Positions 25,492 to 33,523 of a DNA stretch of 40,259 bases are shown here, in pieces. This DNA comes from Chloroflexi bacterium RBG_13_51_52 (GTDB lineage Bacteria > Chloroflexota > Dehalococcoidia > Dehalococcoidales > RBG-16-60-22): assembly GCA_001796525.1 (NCBI GenBank), contig MGMT01000034.1:1-40259 (forward strand), read 5' to 3'. Position 1 is the stretch's first letter; every line of letters begins with the position of its first letter. The notes beneath the pieces are model-generated. The model made no database searches. It was not told the origin of the DNA and saw only the letters and a program-made list of their open reading frames with translations. The position numbers were made by a program, and so were the translations under genes.

Positions 25492-28400
25492 TGCTCCTTT
25501 TCATGATCTTGTCTGGAATCATCCGATTGCTGCTCCCGGGTTTTTCTCACGGTAAAGTCTTTACCCAATCTCATCCTCCCGATGCTATCCTGCGGACGTT
25601 GCGGTCGGTTGACATCAAAATCCGTACCGATAATCATATAGCCGAGACCCGTGTATTCCTCTTCCCGGTATCCCGCGGGGGGTACCCGGTCGATGATATG
25701 CTCCGGCGCTGAGACGAGGATAACATCCGGTCCGGGGTAGTAATTGGAATCTCGCTGCATTTCAAACGGCTCTACGACCTTCAAATCAGCAACAAAATCC
25801 ACGTATTCTCTAGTCTCGATAAAGCGTAGCAAAGCAGAGTCCTGTCGACCGGTGTAAAAGCATATTTCGTCACTCTTGCCGTAAGCCCATGGAGATAGGA
25901 ACTCCCGCAGTTCTTGGTTCAACCTGCCAAGATAATAGCCGGGATCATACCCCAGCCCCAACCCGATGGTCATCCGGTACTGCAACCGGCGATACCTCGG
26001 ATTGCGTACCTCCGGTTGTACAAATGGAGGCGCACAAGATTTTAAATAATCCGTGATTTCTTTCAACGTACGCAGGGGAACACCGGGTTCGAGAGAAGAC
26101 GATGGCAGTCCTGCCCTGATATCCGGCACGACTACAATAACTACTCCCCCTGAAACCGGTCGCTGTTTAGGTTCCAGTTGCATGATTTCCGCCTTATTGA
26201 GGCATTTAGTTTTTTGCACCGAGGGGAAATTTTCCAGGATAATACGTTCGTAGTCCCAACCTGCAAGTGCCCGCTGCTTGTGGCGCAGCCGTTCCGCAAC
26301 ACGAGTCATGAAAGATTGTCCGGTTTCTTTCATCCTTCCGTTGAAAGAATCGAACGGCTGGGTCACCGATTTTATAGCCGGATTTTTCTGCACCAGGCCT
26401 TTGACAGCTAATGCTTCCAGGGGCTTGGCCAGGTGGTCCGGGGCATTACCCAAATCTTGAAACGTGGCCATCGCCGCCTGTGTTTCGATTCCAATTATAT
26501 CCGGTACAACACCCGGGTTCTCCTTGGCTGCGGCACGTAGCCAGTGCAATCCGGGAGGCATTATCGTATTTTCTGTGCTCGTTTCCTCCGGCACACTGAA
26601 ACTAATAATACCTGTAGCAAGGAGAGTATCCGTCGTGTCTATCAGGATAGAGGGTTTTTTGAAATCCAGCCATTGGTTCCGGGAGAGGTAGCTCCATCTG
26701 ATATCTACCGGTTTTAACTCGTGGACAATCTTTCCCTGCTCCGGTCGGTAAAGCAGGGAGATATTTGCGGGTGGTTTCAGTTCCGAAAGACCAAGGTATA
26801 GGCACCCTTCATCATCGTAGCGGGGCAGCAGGCAACGTTCCGGTTGAGCGACATTATCCAGGTCTAAATACCCGAATGGATGGAGTTGGAACAAACGACC
26901 TGTCATTTCGGTCGATGCATCGATACCGGCTCTATTGGAAATATCAATTTCGACTGAAGACGTGTAATCAGCCGATATCGTCTTTATCACCGGCACATAT
27001 GGCAGCGGAATAGTTTCCGATATTTCTGTTTCTACATCGGTACCTTCCTTTTTCTTGAAAGTGACACCTGCCTCCTTTGAGAGTTTATCGAGTTGTTTTT
27101 TGGCGTCCTTGAGTTTTTTGGCGATTGCCTTTTCTTCTTTTTCGACTACTTTCAGTAGAGCGCCTATTTTTTTAACGGTAGCCTTGACTACACTAAAAAA
27201 CTGCATTAAAAGTCCGCCTATCTCCTTGGTAATTAGAGGAGACTTCATCAGCTTCAGTGCCTGGTCGAGTTTGACTGAAGTGAGGGCGACGATTTTCCGG
27301 GCTTGTATGGTTGCCGCCTCGTTAATAACCTTCGGATAGGCGCTTTGCTGAAAATCCGGCTCGCCGAGTTCCAGCTTAAAACAGCGGGACATTTCCAGCG
27401 GGTCTTGGCTTATAGGTATTTCTACGGCGGGAATAGCTGAATATTCTTTTAAATCAAATCGACTATATTGCAGGGATACTGGTTTCCCCAGCAATGCCCC
27501 GAATAACTGTTGGGCCTCCCCGACGGGCACCCATACCTGATTGAGCAGTATTTTTAATTGAGCGTTAAAGCTGTCATTGGTGATTGGGGCAGGCGTAGAA
27601 CCGTATTGAAAATATGGCTTGTAATATTCCTCGAAGTCCGCCGGTAGATTTGCCCACTCTATATGCAAGTCGAATGAATCAAGGCGTTTTACAGCCAGTT
27701 CGCGATGAGCAATATAGAATCCTGTTCCTACTTTTGGGGTGCTACCGAATGGTTCAAAGGGCTTTTTTGTATTTAGCACCAAAGTCTCATTCCGCAGCAA
27801 TACGTCCTGTATTCCTTTGACGTCAACCTCTATGAATGCTTTTTCAGGTACAAACCTGCTGAACTGTTCATAGTAACTGGACGATGAGGTCTCCGGAGTG
27901 GAATTCTTCAGTAAAAACCGGATAAACGGAAAAGCGCTTGCTATGTCGTGGAATGAGCCGTCAGATTCGGGGGCGGTAATAGCCGGAGCGGAAACGTAAA
28001 GGTGCAGCGTGAACCTCAAGGTGTTCTGAAGCAGAGTACAACATTTAAAATTGGATGCTTTTTCTACCCTGCCGATATGGACCAGCGTCACTTCCCAGAG
28101 GTCTTTTTCTCCGGTAATGCCCGTTATCTTATAGACTGTCCCGTTGTCAGCTACAATACAGCGTCCCGTTTGGCTGTTATTAAAGTCATGCCAGTTCACA
28201 ATGTACTGCACAGGTGAGTCCTTCCCCGATTCGGCAATAATCCGTAACTCTTTTTCATTATAGGTATCGCCGGTATTACCTCTTATAAAGTTACCGGCTG
28301 CCAATCGCGGCCGATTGACTTTCAGCCAGTCTTTGCCTGTACTGACACTGATTTCGAACGGGCAGGCAGAATCATGTACAAGCCCAGCGAATTGCTCGGG

Positions 28401-29255
28401 AAGCTGGCTTCCATCTCCTCCCGCCAGGGTAACTATTATCGTCCTCTCACCTTCTTTTAGCGAAAGGAGCGGACTCGTCACTGCAAAACCGGTATTCAAT
28501 TGGTTTCCACCTGTCATATTGACGAACGTCCTGGTTCCGGGCGGAATTGCCAACCTCCCTTTTTCTGCATCGGCAATAGATGCAGCGTGGATAGTGTGGA
28601 CATGACCTCGGTATTTCCCGGCATAAATAGTCTTGATACTGGCTAACCGCGCCCGGTTAATGACTATATCTTCATCGGTAGCATAACGGATATCGATACC
28701 CCTGCTGTCTTTACCGGCATCGAGCAGTGTGCCTTTGCCGATATGGCAAGAATCATAACCCTTTGCCAGTTCAAACACTGCGTACAGACTGTCCGGAACC
28801 ATCGCTTTCGCCACCAGATGTAAAACATCCCGATAGTAATACTCCAGGTGCCGGCGCGTAATATCACGGAACTGCTGACGGGGGTGACGCAACAGATGAA
28901 GAAAAGCGAGTAATAATACCAGATGGGGCTTGCCCAGGTTTCTTGCAAGTGTGGAGTTTTTTTCGACAAAACCTGAATCATTCATGTATCGAGTTATCAG
29001 GCGTATTTCTTCACTTGGGTCAGTGACAGCTCCGCCGGATACATTAAAGAGTGACGACCAGTTCCCTTCCGGCTCGTTCTTTTCATTAAAGAAACGTATT
29101 TTTTTTGCATAAGCACAGACATATTTCAACAGGTCTTCATCCGAACGTTCCTCCACAGATACATACTGCGGCTCTAATGCCGGCATCATCCTGCTGTGTT
29201 GTCCTGTACCATCTCGTGCCACTATTTGTCCTTTTTCGTTCATCGCTATTATCAT
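25488..29255 (-). CDS. large eCIS baseplate J-like protein (Afp11-like)
   Basis: This 1255-residue protein is the largest baseplate gene, located after gp25 as in Afp/PVC clusters. The N-terminal 250 residues contain a conserved helical start and the DSLYAVFELAKGY segment. The middle has a lysine-rich coiled segment (about 690-740), and the C-terminal 250 residues carry the baseplate J-like fold with YERIILENFPSVQKTKCLN. It should form wedge arms with the 715-residue paralogue. The exact start is uncertain because several ATG codons lie together at 29255-29243. Confidence 0.85.
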   Translation of the reverse strand: MIIAMNEKGQIVARDGTGQHSRMMPALEPQYVSVEERSDEDLLKYVCAYAKKIRFFNEKNEPEGNWSSLFNVSGGAVTDPSEEIRLITRYMNDSGFVEKNSTLARNLGKPHLVLLLAFLHLLRHPRQQFRDITRRHLEYYYRDVLHLVAKAMVPDSLYAVFELAKGYDSCHIGKGTLLDAGKDSRGIDIRYATDEDIVINRARLASIKTIYAGKYRGHVHTIHAASIADAEKGRLAIPPGTRTFVNMTGGNQLNTGFAVTSPLLSLKEGERTIIVTLAGGDGSQLPEQFAGLVHDSACPFEISVSTGKDWLKVNRPRLAAGNFIRGNTGDTYNEKELRIIAESGKDSPVQYIVNWHDFNNSQTGRCIVADNGTVYKITGITGEKDLWEVTLVHIGRVEKASNFKCCTLLQNTLRFTLHLYVSAPAITAPESDGSFHDIASAFPFIRFLLKNSTPETSSSSYYEQFSRFVPEKAFIEVDVKGIQDVLLRNETLVLNTKKPFEPFGSTPKVGTGFYIAHRELAVKRLDSFDLHIEWANLPADFEEYYKPYFQYGSTPAPITNDSFNAQLKILLNQVWVPVGEAQQLFGALLGKPVSLQYSRFDLKEYSAIPAVEIPISQDPLEMSRCFKLELGEPDFQQSAYPKVINEAATIQARKIVALTSVKLDQALKLMKSPLITKEIGGLLMQFFSVVKATVKKIGALLKVVEKEEKAIAKKLKDAKKQLDKLSKEAGVTFKKKEGTDVETEISETIPLPYVPVIKTISADYTSSVEIDISNRAGIDASTEMTGRLFQLHPFGYLDLDNVAQPERCLLPRYDDEGCLYLGLSELKPPANISLLYRPEQGKIVHELKPVDIRWSYLSRNQWLDFKKPSILIDTTDTLLATGIISFSVPEETSTENTIMPPGLHWLRAAAKENPGVVPDIIGIETQAAMATFQDLGNAPDHLAKPLEALAVKGLVQKNPAIKSVTQPFDSFNGRMKETGQSFMTRVAERLRHKQRALAGWDYERIILENFPSVQKTKCLNKAEIMQLEPKQRPVSGGVVIVVVPDIRAGLPSSSLEPGVPLRTLKEITDYLKSCAPPFVQPEVRNPRYRRLQYRMTIGLGLGYDPGYYLGRLNQELREFLSPWAYGKSDEICFYTGRQDSALLRFIETREYVDFVADLKVVEPFEMQRDSNYYPGPDVILVSAPEHIIDRVPPAGYREEEYTGLGYMIIGTDFDVNRPQRPQDSIGRMRLGKDFTVRKTREQQSDDSRQDHEKEH

Positions 29256-29279
29256 CCTCGATATTTACCGATAGCAGCA

Positions 29280-29732
29280 CTATAATACCCGGGCGGCACT
29301 TAAATCAGGGGAGGTAGCCTCATTAACATAGAACGGGTATACCATGTTGAATCTAGAATTGGTAGTCCTGATGGTATAGTCAATATGCACTAGCAGCACG
29401 CCGGGTCGGTCTTCCGATTCGGTAACCAGCACATCGTTCACTTTTATCCTCGGCTCGTGTTTCAGCAGGGCATCGGAGACTGCTGACCGCACGCCGGATA
29501 TCAGACTCTCGTTCATCTCCCCGAAAACGAACCGGTTCAGGTCGCAGCCGAAATCGGGGTGCATGAGTCGTTCACCGGGACGGGTCGATAGTATCAACAT
29601 TATCGACTGGGTGATATTTTCGATCCCGGATACCATAACGACACCTTCGCCAGAGCCACCGAATTCCGGAGGAAAACTCCAACCCGTCCCTATATAAGCG
29701 CTCTCACCTTGCATCGGTTCCTCCTTTTTCAT
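29280..29732 (-). CDS. gp25-like baseplate wedge protein (Afp9-like)
   Basis: This 150-residue protein carries the gp25/W family signature: I-x-Q-S-I-x-L-I-L-S-T-R-P-G-E-R, then M-H-P-x-F-G-C-D-L-N. The family forms the core of contractile-tail baseplates and has a lysozyme-related fold without activity. It lies directly between the spike and the large J protein, the standard order. No PAAR gene follows it, unlike in Afp. Confidence 0.93.
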   Translation of the reverse strand: MKKEEPMQGESAYIGTGWSFPPEFGGSGEGVVMVSGIENITQSIMLILSTRPGERLMHPDFGCDLNRFVFGEMNESLISGVRSAVSDALLKHEPRIKVNDVLVTESEDRPGVLLVHIDYTIRTTNSRFNMVYPFYVNEATSPDLSAARVL

Positions 29733-29751
29733 TCTGGATATGCCGTCATTC

Positions 29752-31551
29752 TTAATTGATATCTACCTGTGAGCCTTCAATTTTTATATTCGCTCCCTTG
29801 ATGTTGATATTCTGCCCTGCCTGGAGTGTAATTCCGGTGCTATCGCCGGTTATCTTGTTGCCATTCTTGTCCTGGAGAGATATACCACTACTGCTCATCA
29901 GTACTTTGTTTCCGTTCTTGTCCTCTAAGGTAATACCCTTATCATCGTTCACAACTTTATTACCGTTCTTGTCCTCGGTGTTTATTCCCTTGTCATCAGT
30001 CGTCACTTTATTTCCGTTTTCATCTTCAAGGTGGATGCCTTTATCCTTATCTGATATCCGCAATAGACTGCCGGCTGGTGTTTGGATTTCAATGATTTTG
30101 TTTTCATCATCGAACAACAATTTCAGCGATTCCTTTGTCAGCAGTCCTTTGAGGAAATTATCCTCCGTTATCTCGAAACCGGTCGGCAGAACATTCTTCT
30201 GGCTGAAGAGCGAACCGAGAATGACAGGCTGCCGGGGGTCATCATTAAAAAAGCCGAGAACGACCTCATCGCCTGGTTCCGGACGGAAAAAAATGCCCCG
30301 GGCATTACCCCCGTCAGGAGTCGCCAGCCTCGCCCAGACGGCGTTCTCGGCCGTGTTGATAGCCGGGACTTTCACTTTTACCCGCAATTTATCGTCCGGG
30401 TCTTTTTCAAAAGTATCAACCACGCCGATATGCAGACCGTTAATAGCGGGCAGCAATCCGGCGGAGGGGGGATCAATAATGTTATTATTCTGTGAAAACC
30501 AGTCGGCGGAAACGCCGAACTGTATATCGGTCTGCCAGCCTGATGTACCCACCTGGTGGCGTACCCCGGTTACCAGTGTTTTGCCGTTGAAACACTCGCC
30601 AATGCCTTTAATCTCAATAACATCACCCGGTTTGAAGGAAGCATCTCCAGGGATTTTTATCCTACCCCGCAGCAGCGATGCACGGCTTTTCACCATACCG
30701 GCATCAGCCCATGCTTTCATCTCGTCGGGATTGGCATCTACAGGATGAACAAGTGTATCTTTTAAAGCAGCGATGGTACCCGCCATCTTTCCCCCGTCCA
30801 GGTTGCCCTGGATTAGCGATACCGATGCCGCCTCTTTGGGGTCGGCTATCTTTTGCTCCGCTATATCCCACCAGATGCTCTCGACCGCTTTGACCTGGTT
30901 GTGGATATCGGCTTCCATCTCGAATTCACCGATCTCGCTAACGCCATATTCGAAAGTCGTGGTCGGCTGTCCGCTGGCCTCCGGGGACATGGAATTCACT
31001 TTACCGTCATCTACCACGACGATTTGCCCGTTCACATCGGCGCGTGACAAAAGGAAGTCCCAATCAGTGCAGTAATATTGAATCATTTCTTTGTGCTGGC
31101 AAGTCGTATCAGCGATAGTCCCTGCTGTCAGACCACCATCGGATATCAGCTTTTTAATGATGGCATCATCTTTCATGTCCTTGAAAACGGCGCTCTTACG
31201 GCTGACGGTGAGCTTGATGGCGGCGTCCCGCAGTTCGACTGTAAGAAACGAAGAGTCCGTACTCGCCCGAACGCCGTGCCGGATGGCGATACCCTTAAAA
31301 ACAGTAGCGTCCTGTCCCGCTTTTCCCTGTGCCCCCTCGTACCTCAATTTGACTTCTATTTCTTTCCCCGGTTCGAAAAACCCGGTATCGCTTATCTCGA
31401 ATTTCTTTTTGGTAGCATCTCCGTCAAGCAAGACCAGTTTGGCGGAAGGAATTTTGTTTACTGTCTTGATAATATCCATCGAGATGAGATCGTAATCCGT
31501 GCTCATCTTTGTTCCGCCGCTCAATATCGTGGCTGTTATTACTCCACCCAT
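29752..31551 (-). CDS. VgrG-like spike protein (Afp8-like, gp27/gp5 fusion)
   Basis: This 599-residue protein has gp27-like hub domains (about 1-360), an OB fold (about 375-460) with PGDEVVLGFFNDDPRQPVIL, and a C-terminal beta-helix needle. The needle has four 17-residue repeats of the type D-D-K-G-I-x-x-x-D-K-N-G-N-K-V (about residues 502-569), ending in a short N-I-K-G-containing tip. It forms the membrane-piercing spike trimer. Classical VgrG needles use shorter octapeptides, so this repeat unit is a local variation. Confidence 0.9.
   Translation of the reverse strand: MGGVITATILSGGTKMSTDYDLISMDIIKTVNKIPSAKLVLLDGDATKKKFEISDTGFFEPGKEIEVKLRYEGAQGKAGQDATVFKGIAIRHGVRASTDSSFLTVELRDAAIKLTVSRKSAVFKDMKDDAIIKKLISDGGLTAGTIADTTCQHKEMIQYYCTDWDFLLSRADVNGQIVVVDDGKVNSMSPEASGQPTTTFEYGVSEIGEFEMEADIHNQVKAVESIWWDIAEQKIADPKEAASVSLIQGNLDGGKMAGTIAALKDTLVHPVDANPDEMKAWADAGMVKSRASLLRGRIKIPGDASFKPGDVIEIKGIGECFNGKTLVTGVRHQVGTSGWQTDIQFGVSADWFSQNNNIIDPPSAGLLPAINGLHIGVVDTFEKDPDDKLRVKVKVPAINTAENAVWARLATPDGGNARGIFFRPEPGDEVVLGFFNDDPRQPVILGSLFSQKNVLPTGFEITEDNFLKGLLTKESLKLLFDDENKIIEIQTPAGSLLRISDKDKGIHLEDENGNKVTTDDKGINTEDKNGNKVVNDDKGITLEDKNGNKVLMSSSGISLQDKNGNKITGDSTGITLQAGQNINIKGANIKIEGSQVDIN
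29845..30048 (-). repeat. 51-bp tandem repeats in the spike gene
   Basis: Four in-frame units of 51 bases encode the 17-residue needle repeats of the spike protein. They are diverged at DNA level but align without gaps. They are coding repeats, not a CRISPR array. Confidence 0.8.
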
Positions 31552-31554
31552 TAT

Positions 31555-32232
31555 TTACTTCTCCACAGGGGGAAAGGTAAGTGTCTTCCCCGGTTCCAGT
31601 CTTCTAAAATTATTAAGCCTATTGGTAAGGGCAATCTGGATGTAATAGGAAGGATTGTTATAAACCCTGGCAGCCAGCAACGGCAGGGTGTCGCTGCCGC
31701 AAACCATCCTGATATGCGTCAGGTCGGCAGACTCCTTTCGGACGCGCTTGGAAGGCTGTATATCGCCTTCGAACTCCGTATTCAGTTCGGCGCGCAACGG
31801 CTGGCCGCTGCGATTAAAAAGAGTGTACTTAATTTCTACCGATGCCAGCCGGCAATCGAAGTTCAGGTCTCCCCACTCCACCTTCAGATACTTAGGCTGG
31901 TGGAGCGCCTCATCCATGTAGCAGGTCATTTCCAGGAACTGCTGCACTTGCTTATAAATATCCTTGCCACCGCCGAGAAGTTCAACGCCGTAATTGATGG
32001 CTCCTGTATTATCCAGGATCAGGGTAACCGACAGCTTCTGCGGTTTACTTAAGGAATAGCGGGCTTCCCGCCCGTCCGTATCGATGCCCTGGAACTTCTG
32101 ATATACATTTGCGTAATTAAGCGAATAAGACTGCGGATTGAACATCGCCTCAAAAACGCCCTGCGGCGTGCCGCTCCGCCCTTCACTCGAATACGCTGAA
32201 ATTTTCAATTTTTGCAGTTTAATCGTAACCAA
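31555..32232 (-). CDS. eCIS tube-type protein with LysM domain (Afp7-like)
   Basis: This 225-residue protein has an N-terminal contractile-injection-system tube-like domain (about 5-155) beginning with a beta-rich part and FEAMFNPQSYSLNY. It ends with a LysM module (about 168-222) with GSDTLPLLAARVYNNPSYY. Such proteins link the tube to the spike hub (gp53/Afp7). The start is TTG, supported by AGGA seven bases upstream. The spike gene starts four bases after its stop. Confidence 0.85.
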   Translation of the reverse strand: MVTIKLQKLKISAYSSEGRSGTPQGVFEAMFNPQSYSLNYANVYQKFQGIDTDGREARYSLSKPQKLSVTLILDNTGAINYGVELLGGGKDIYKQVQQFLEMTCYMDEALHQPKYLKVEWGDLNFDCRLASVEIKYTLFNRSGQPLRAELNTEFEGDIQPSKRVRKESADLTHIRMVCGSDTLPLLAARVYNNPSYYIQIALTNRLNNFRRLEPGKTLTFPPVEK

Positions 32233-32255
32233 GGTATTGTCCTGTCTTTGTCAGA

Positions 32256-32423
32256 CTACCTTTCCTTTTGTCTCTCGATTATTTTTAAGACCTGCTCGAC
32301 GCACTCAGCGATAATTTCCTTTTCATCAGTGGTATCACCGTCTTCCTGAGAGCTTTCTTCAGTTGTCCCAGCTCCGCCGGTAATGGTTGCCCTGATGATT
32401 AATTCACGAATTTCAATAGGCAT
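32256..32423 (-). CDS. DUF5908 small eCIS protein
   Basis: This 55-residue protein starts MPIEIRELIIRATI, the diagnostic beginning of DUF5908. An acidic, Thr/Ser-rich linker and a helical C-terminus ending in QRQKER-like basic residues follow. The family occurs almost only in eCIS clusters, between the tube and spike genes, and its role is not established. Its start region overlaps the stop of the second tube gene (TAATGATG), so either of two adjacent ATGs may be used. Confidence 0.85.
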   Translation of the reverse strand: MPIEIRELIIRATITGGAGTTEESSQEDGDTTDEKEIIAECVEQVLKIIERQKER

Positions 32424-32425
32424 CA

Positions 32426-32908
32426 TTAAATCCTTAAAATTTGAAAACGCGTAAAGGCAAGTTCCATTGTATCTACTACAATTGCATTAGCTGTTGCATC
32501 GAGGTCGGATACGGCCCACTTGACCGGAAATGCTTTCAGAAAAAGCCAGTTAGCGATGGGGAGACTTTTTTCACTCAACAGGCTTACCATGACGTTGCTG
32601 GGCGCGAACTGAAAAAGGCTCATCGCAGCGTTGAATTCGATATTCAAAGGAGAGCCGATAACCATGCCCCTTTCCAGTTTCAGATTTTCGTAGGTTATTC
32701 CTTTCGGCAGATGATACGTACAAAGATTTTCACCGCCTTCGTTCAACGTTTCTGTATCCACGGTGGCTGTTATTCCAGAGACTTTCTGAAATCTAATATC
32801 CAGCGGATTCGGTATAACTCCCCCGGCAAAAAAAGTCACCTGAAAGTAATACCCCACCGGCGGATTCTTGGTGAGAGAGAGCTCCGGTAATGCCAGACTG
32901 CCTACCAT
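32426..32908 (-). CDS. second eCIS tube protein (Afp5/gp19-like)
   Basis: This 160-residue protein of the gp19/Hcp-like tail-tube fold has PPVGYYFQVTF at the start, FQKVSGITATVDTE in the first third and a D-x-M-E-L-A-F-x-R-F strand at the end. It is more divergent than the major tube protein and probably forms the tube-initiator layer on the baseplate. The second ATG (32908) is preferred because AAGGA lies seven bases upstream; the ATG at 32914 has almost no spacing. Confidence 0.88.
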   Translation of the reverse strand: MVGSLALPELSLTKNPPVGYYFQVTFFAGGVIPNPLDIRFQKVSGITATVDTETLNEGGENLCTYHLPKGITYENLKLERGMVIGSPLNIEFNAAMSLFQFAPSNVMVSLLSEKSLPIANWLFLKAFPVKWAVSDLDATANAIVVDTMELAFTRFQILRI

Positions 32909-32948
32909 AATCATGTCCTTCTTTAGTATTTCCCCCAGTTGCCCGGTT

Positions 32949-33004
32949 GCGGCCGACTACGCTGCCTGCTCTTGTCTTTTACTGCTGACAGCGTAGCCGG
33001 TCGT
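32949..33004 (-). other. long hairpin between the two tube genes
   Basis: Bases 32950-32964 pair with 32989-33003: 15 pairs with one mismatch (A32956/C32997) and one G-T wobble, around a 24-base loop. The core CTACGCTG/CAGCGTAG is perfect. No T-run follows on the minus strand, so it is not a standard terminator. It lies between the stop of the major tube gene and the ribosome site of the next gene. Confidence 0.7.
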
Positions 33005-33029
33005 TATACAATCCCAGCGATCTGCGAGA

Positions 33030-33491
33030 TTAGTGGTACTCAATGGAAAGGCTATCCGCTCTTAAATCCAGGCTCTCGATGGCGACATCATTGCTGGTGG
33101 CATCGAATGTCGGAGCTTCCATCTTCTTGGGGAAAGCGTTGGTGACTTTCCATGACACCACCGGGGCATCGCCCTCGTCCATGAGGGATATGGTGACGTC
33201 TTTCTTCACCACGGTATTCAGATTAATGGTATTTATCCAATCGAAGAGCTTCTTGTCACCCCTTACGATACCCTTCTTCATGGTTATATCTACCGGCGAG
33301 CGTTGACCGGGCATGTACTTGGCGCCTTCCTTGTGACTCAAGCCGTCTTTATAGGTTATCGGGTCTTCATACCCGATGGTAAGGCCTGAAACTTCTTTAA
33401 AGGCGATGGGGTCGAGTCCGTCAATCTTGACGCTGTAGTAGTAAACGGGCAGCGGATACTTGGTTTTAATATCACTTACAGTAGTTGCCAT
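33030..33491 (-). CDS. eCIS major tube protein (Afp1/gp19-like)
   Basis: This 153-residue protein carries typical gp19-like motifs: YYYSVKIDGL near the N-terminus, FKEVSGLTIGYE, GIVRGDKKLFDWI and VVSWKVTNAFPKKMEAPTFD. These proteins stack as hexameric rings to form the inner tube. AAGGAG is seven bases before the ATG. The gene follows the sheath after about 30 bases and is followed by a long hairpin. Confidence 0.93.
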   Translation of the reverse strand: MATTVSDIKTKYPLPVYYYSVKIDGLDPIAFKEVSGLTIGYEDPITYKDGLSHKEGAKYMPGQRSPVDITMKKGIVRGDKKLFDWINTINLNTVVKKDVTISLMDEGDAPVVSWKVTNAFPKKMEAPTFDATSNDVAIESLDLRADSLSIEYH

Positions 33492-33523
33492 TGTTATAAT
33501 CTCCTTCCATCACGTGGTATAGG

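Noticed and set aside
29845..30048. CRISPR array
   Set aside because: The repeats are in-frame protein repeats without unique spacers, and no cas genes are present.
29756..30748. Plus-strand open frame of 330 codons opposite the spike gene
   Set aside because: Serine/leucine-rich composition is a mirror of the spike repeats; the opposite strand is clearly coding.
31078..32052. Plus-strand open frame of 324 codons opposite the spike and LysM genes
   Set aside because: It lies antisense to well-supported eCIS genes, has no family features and no ribosome site.
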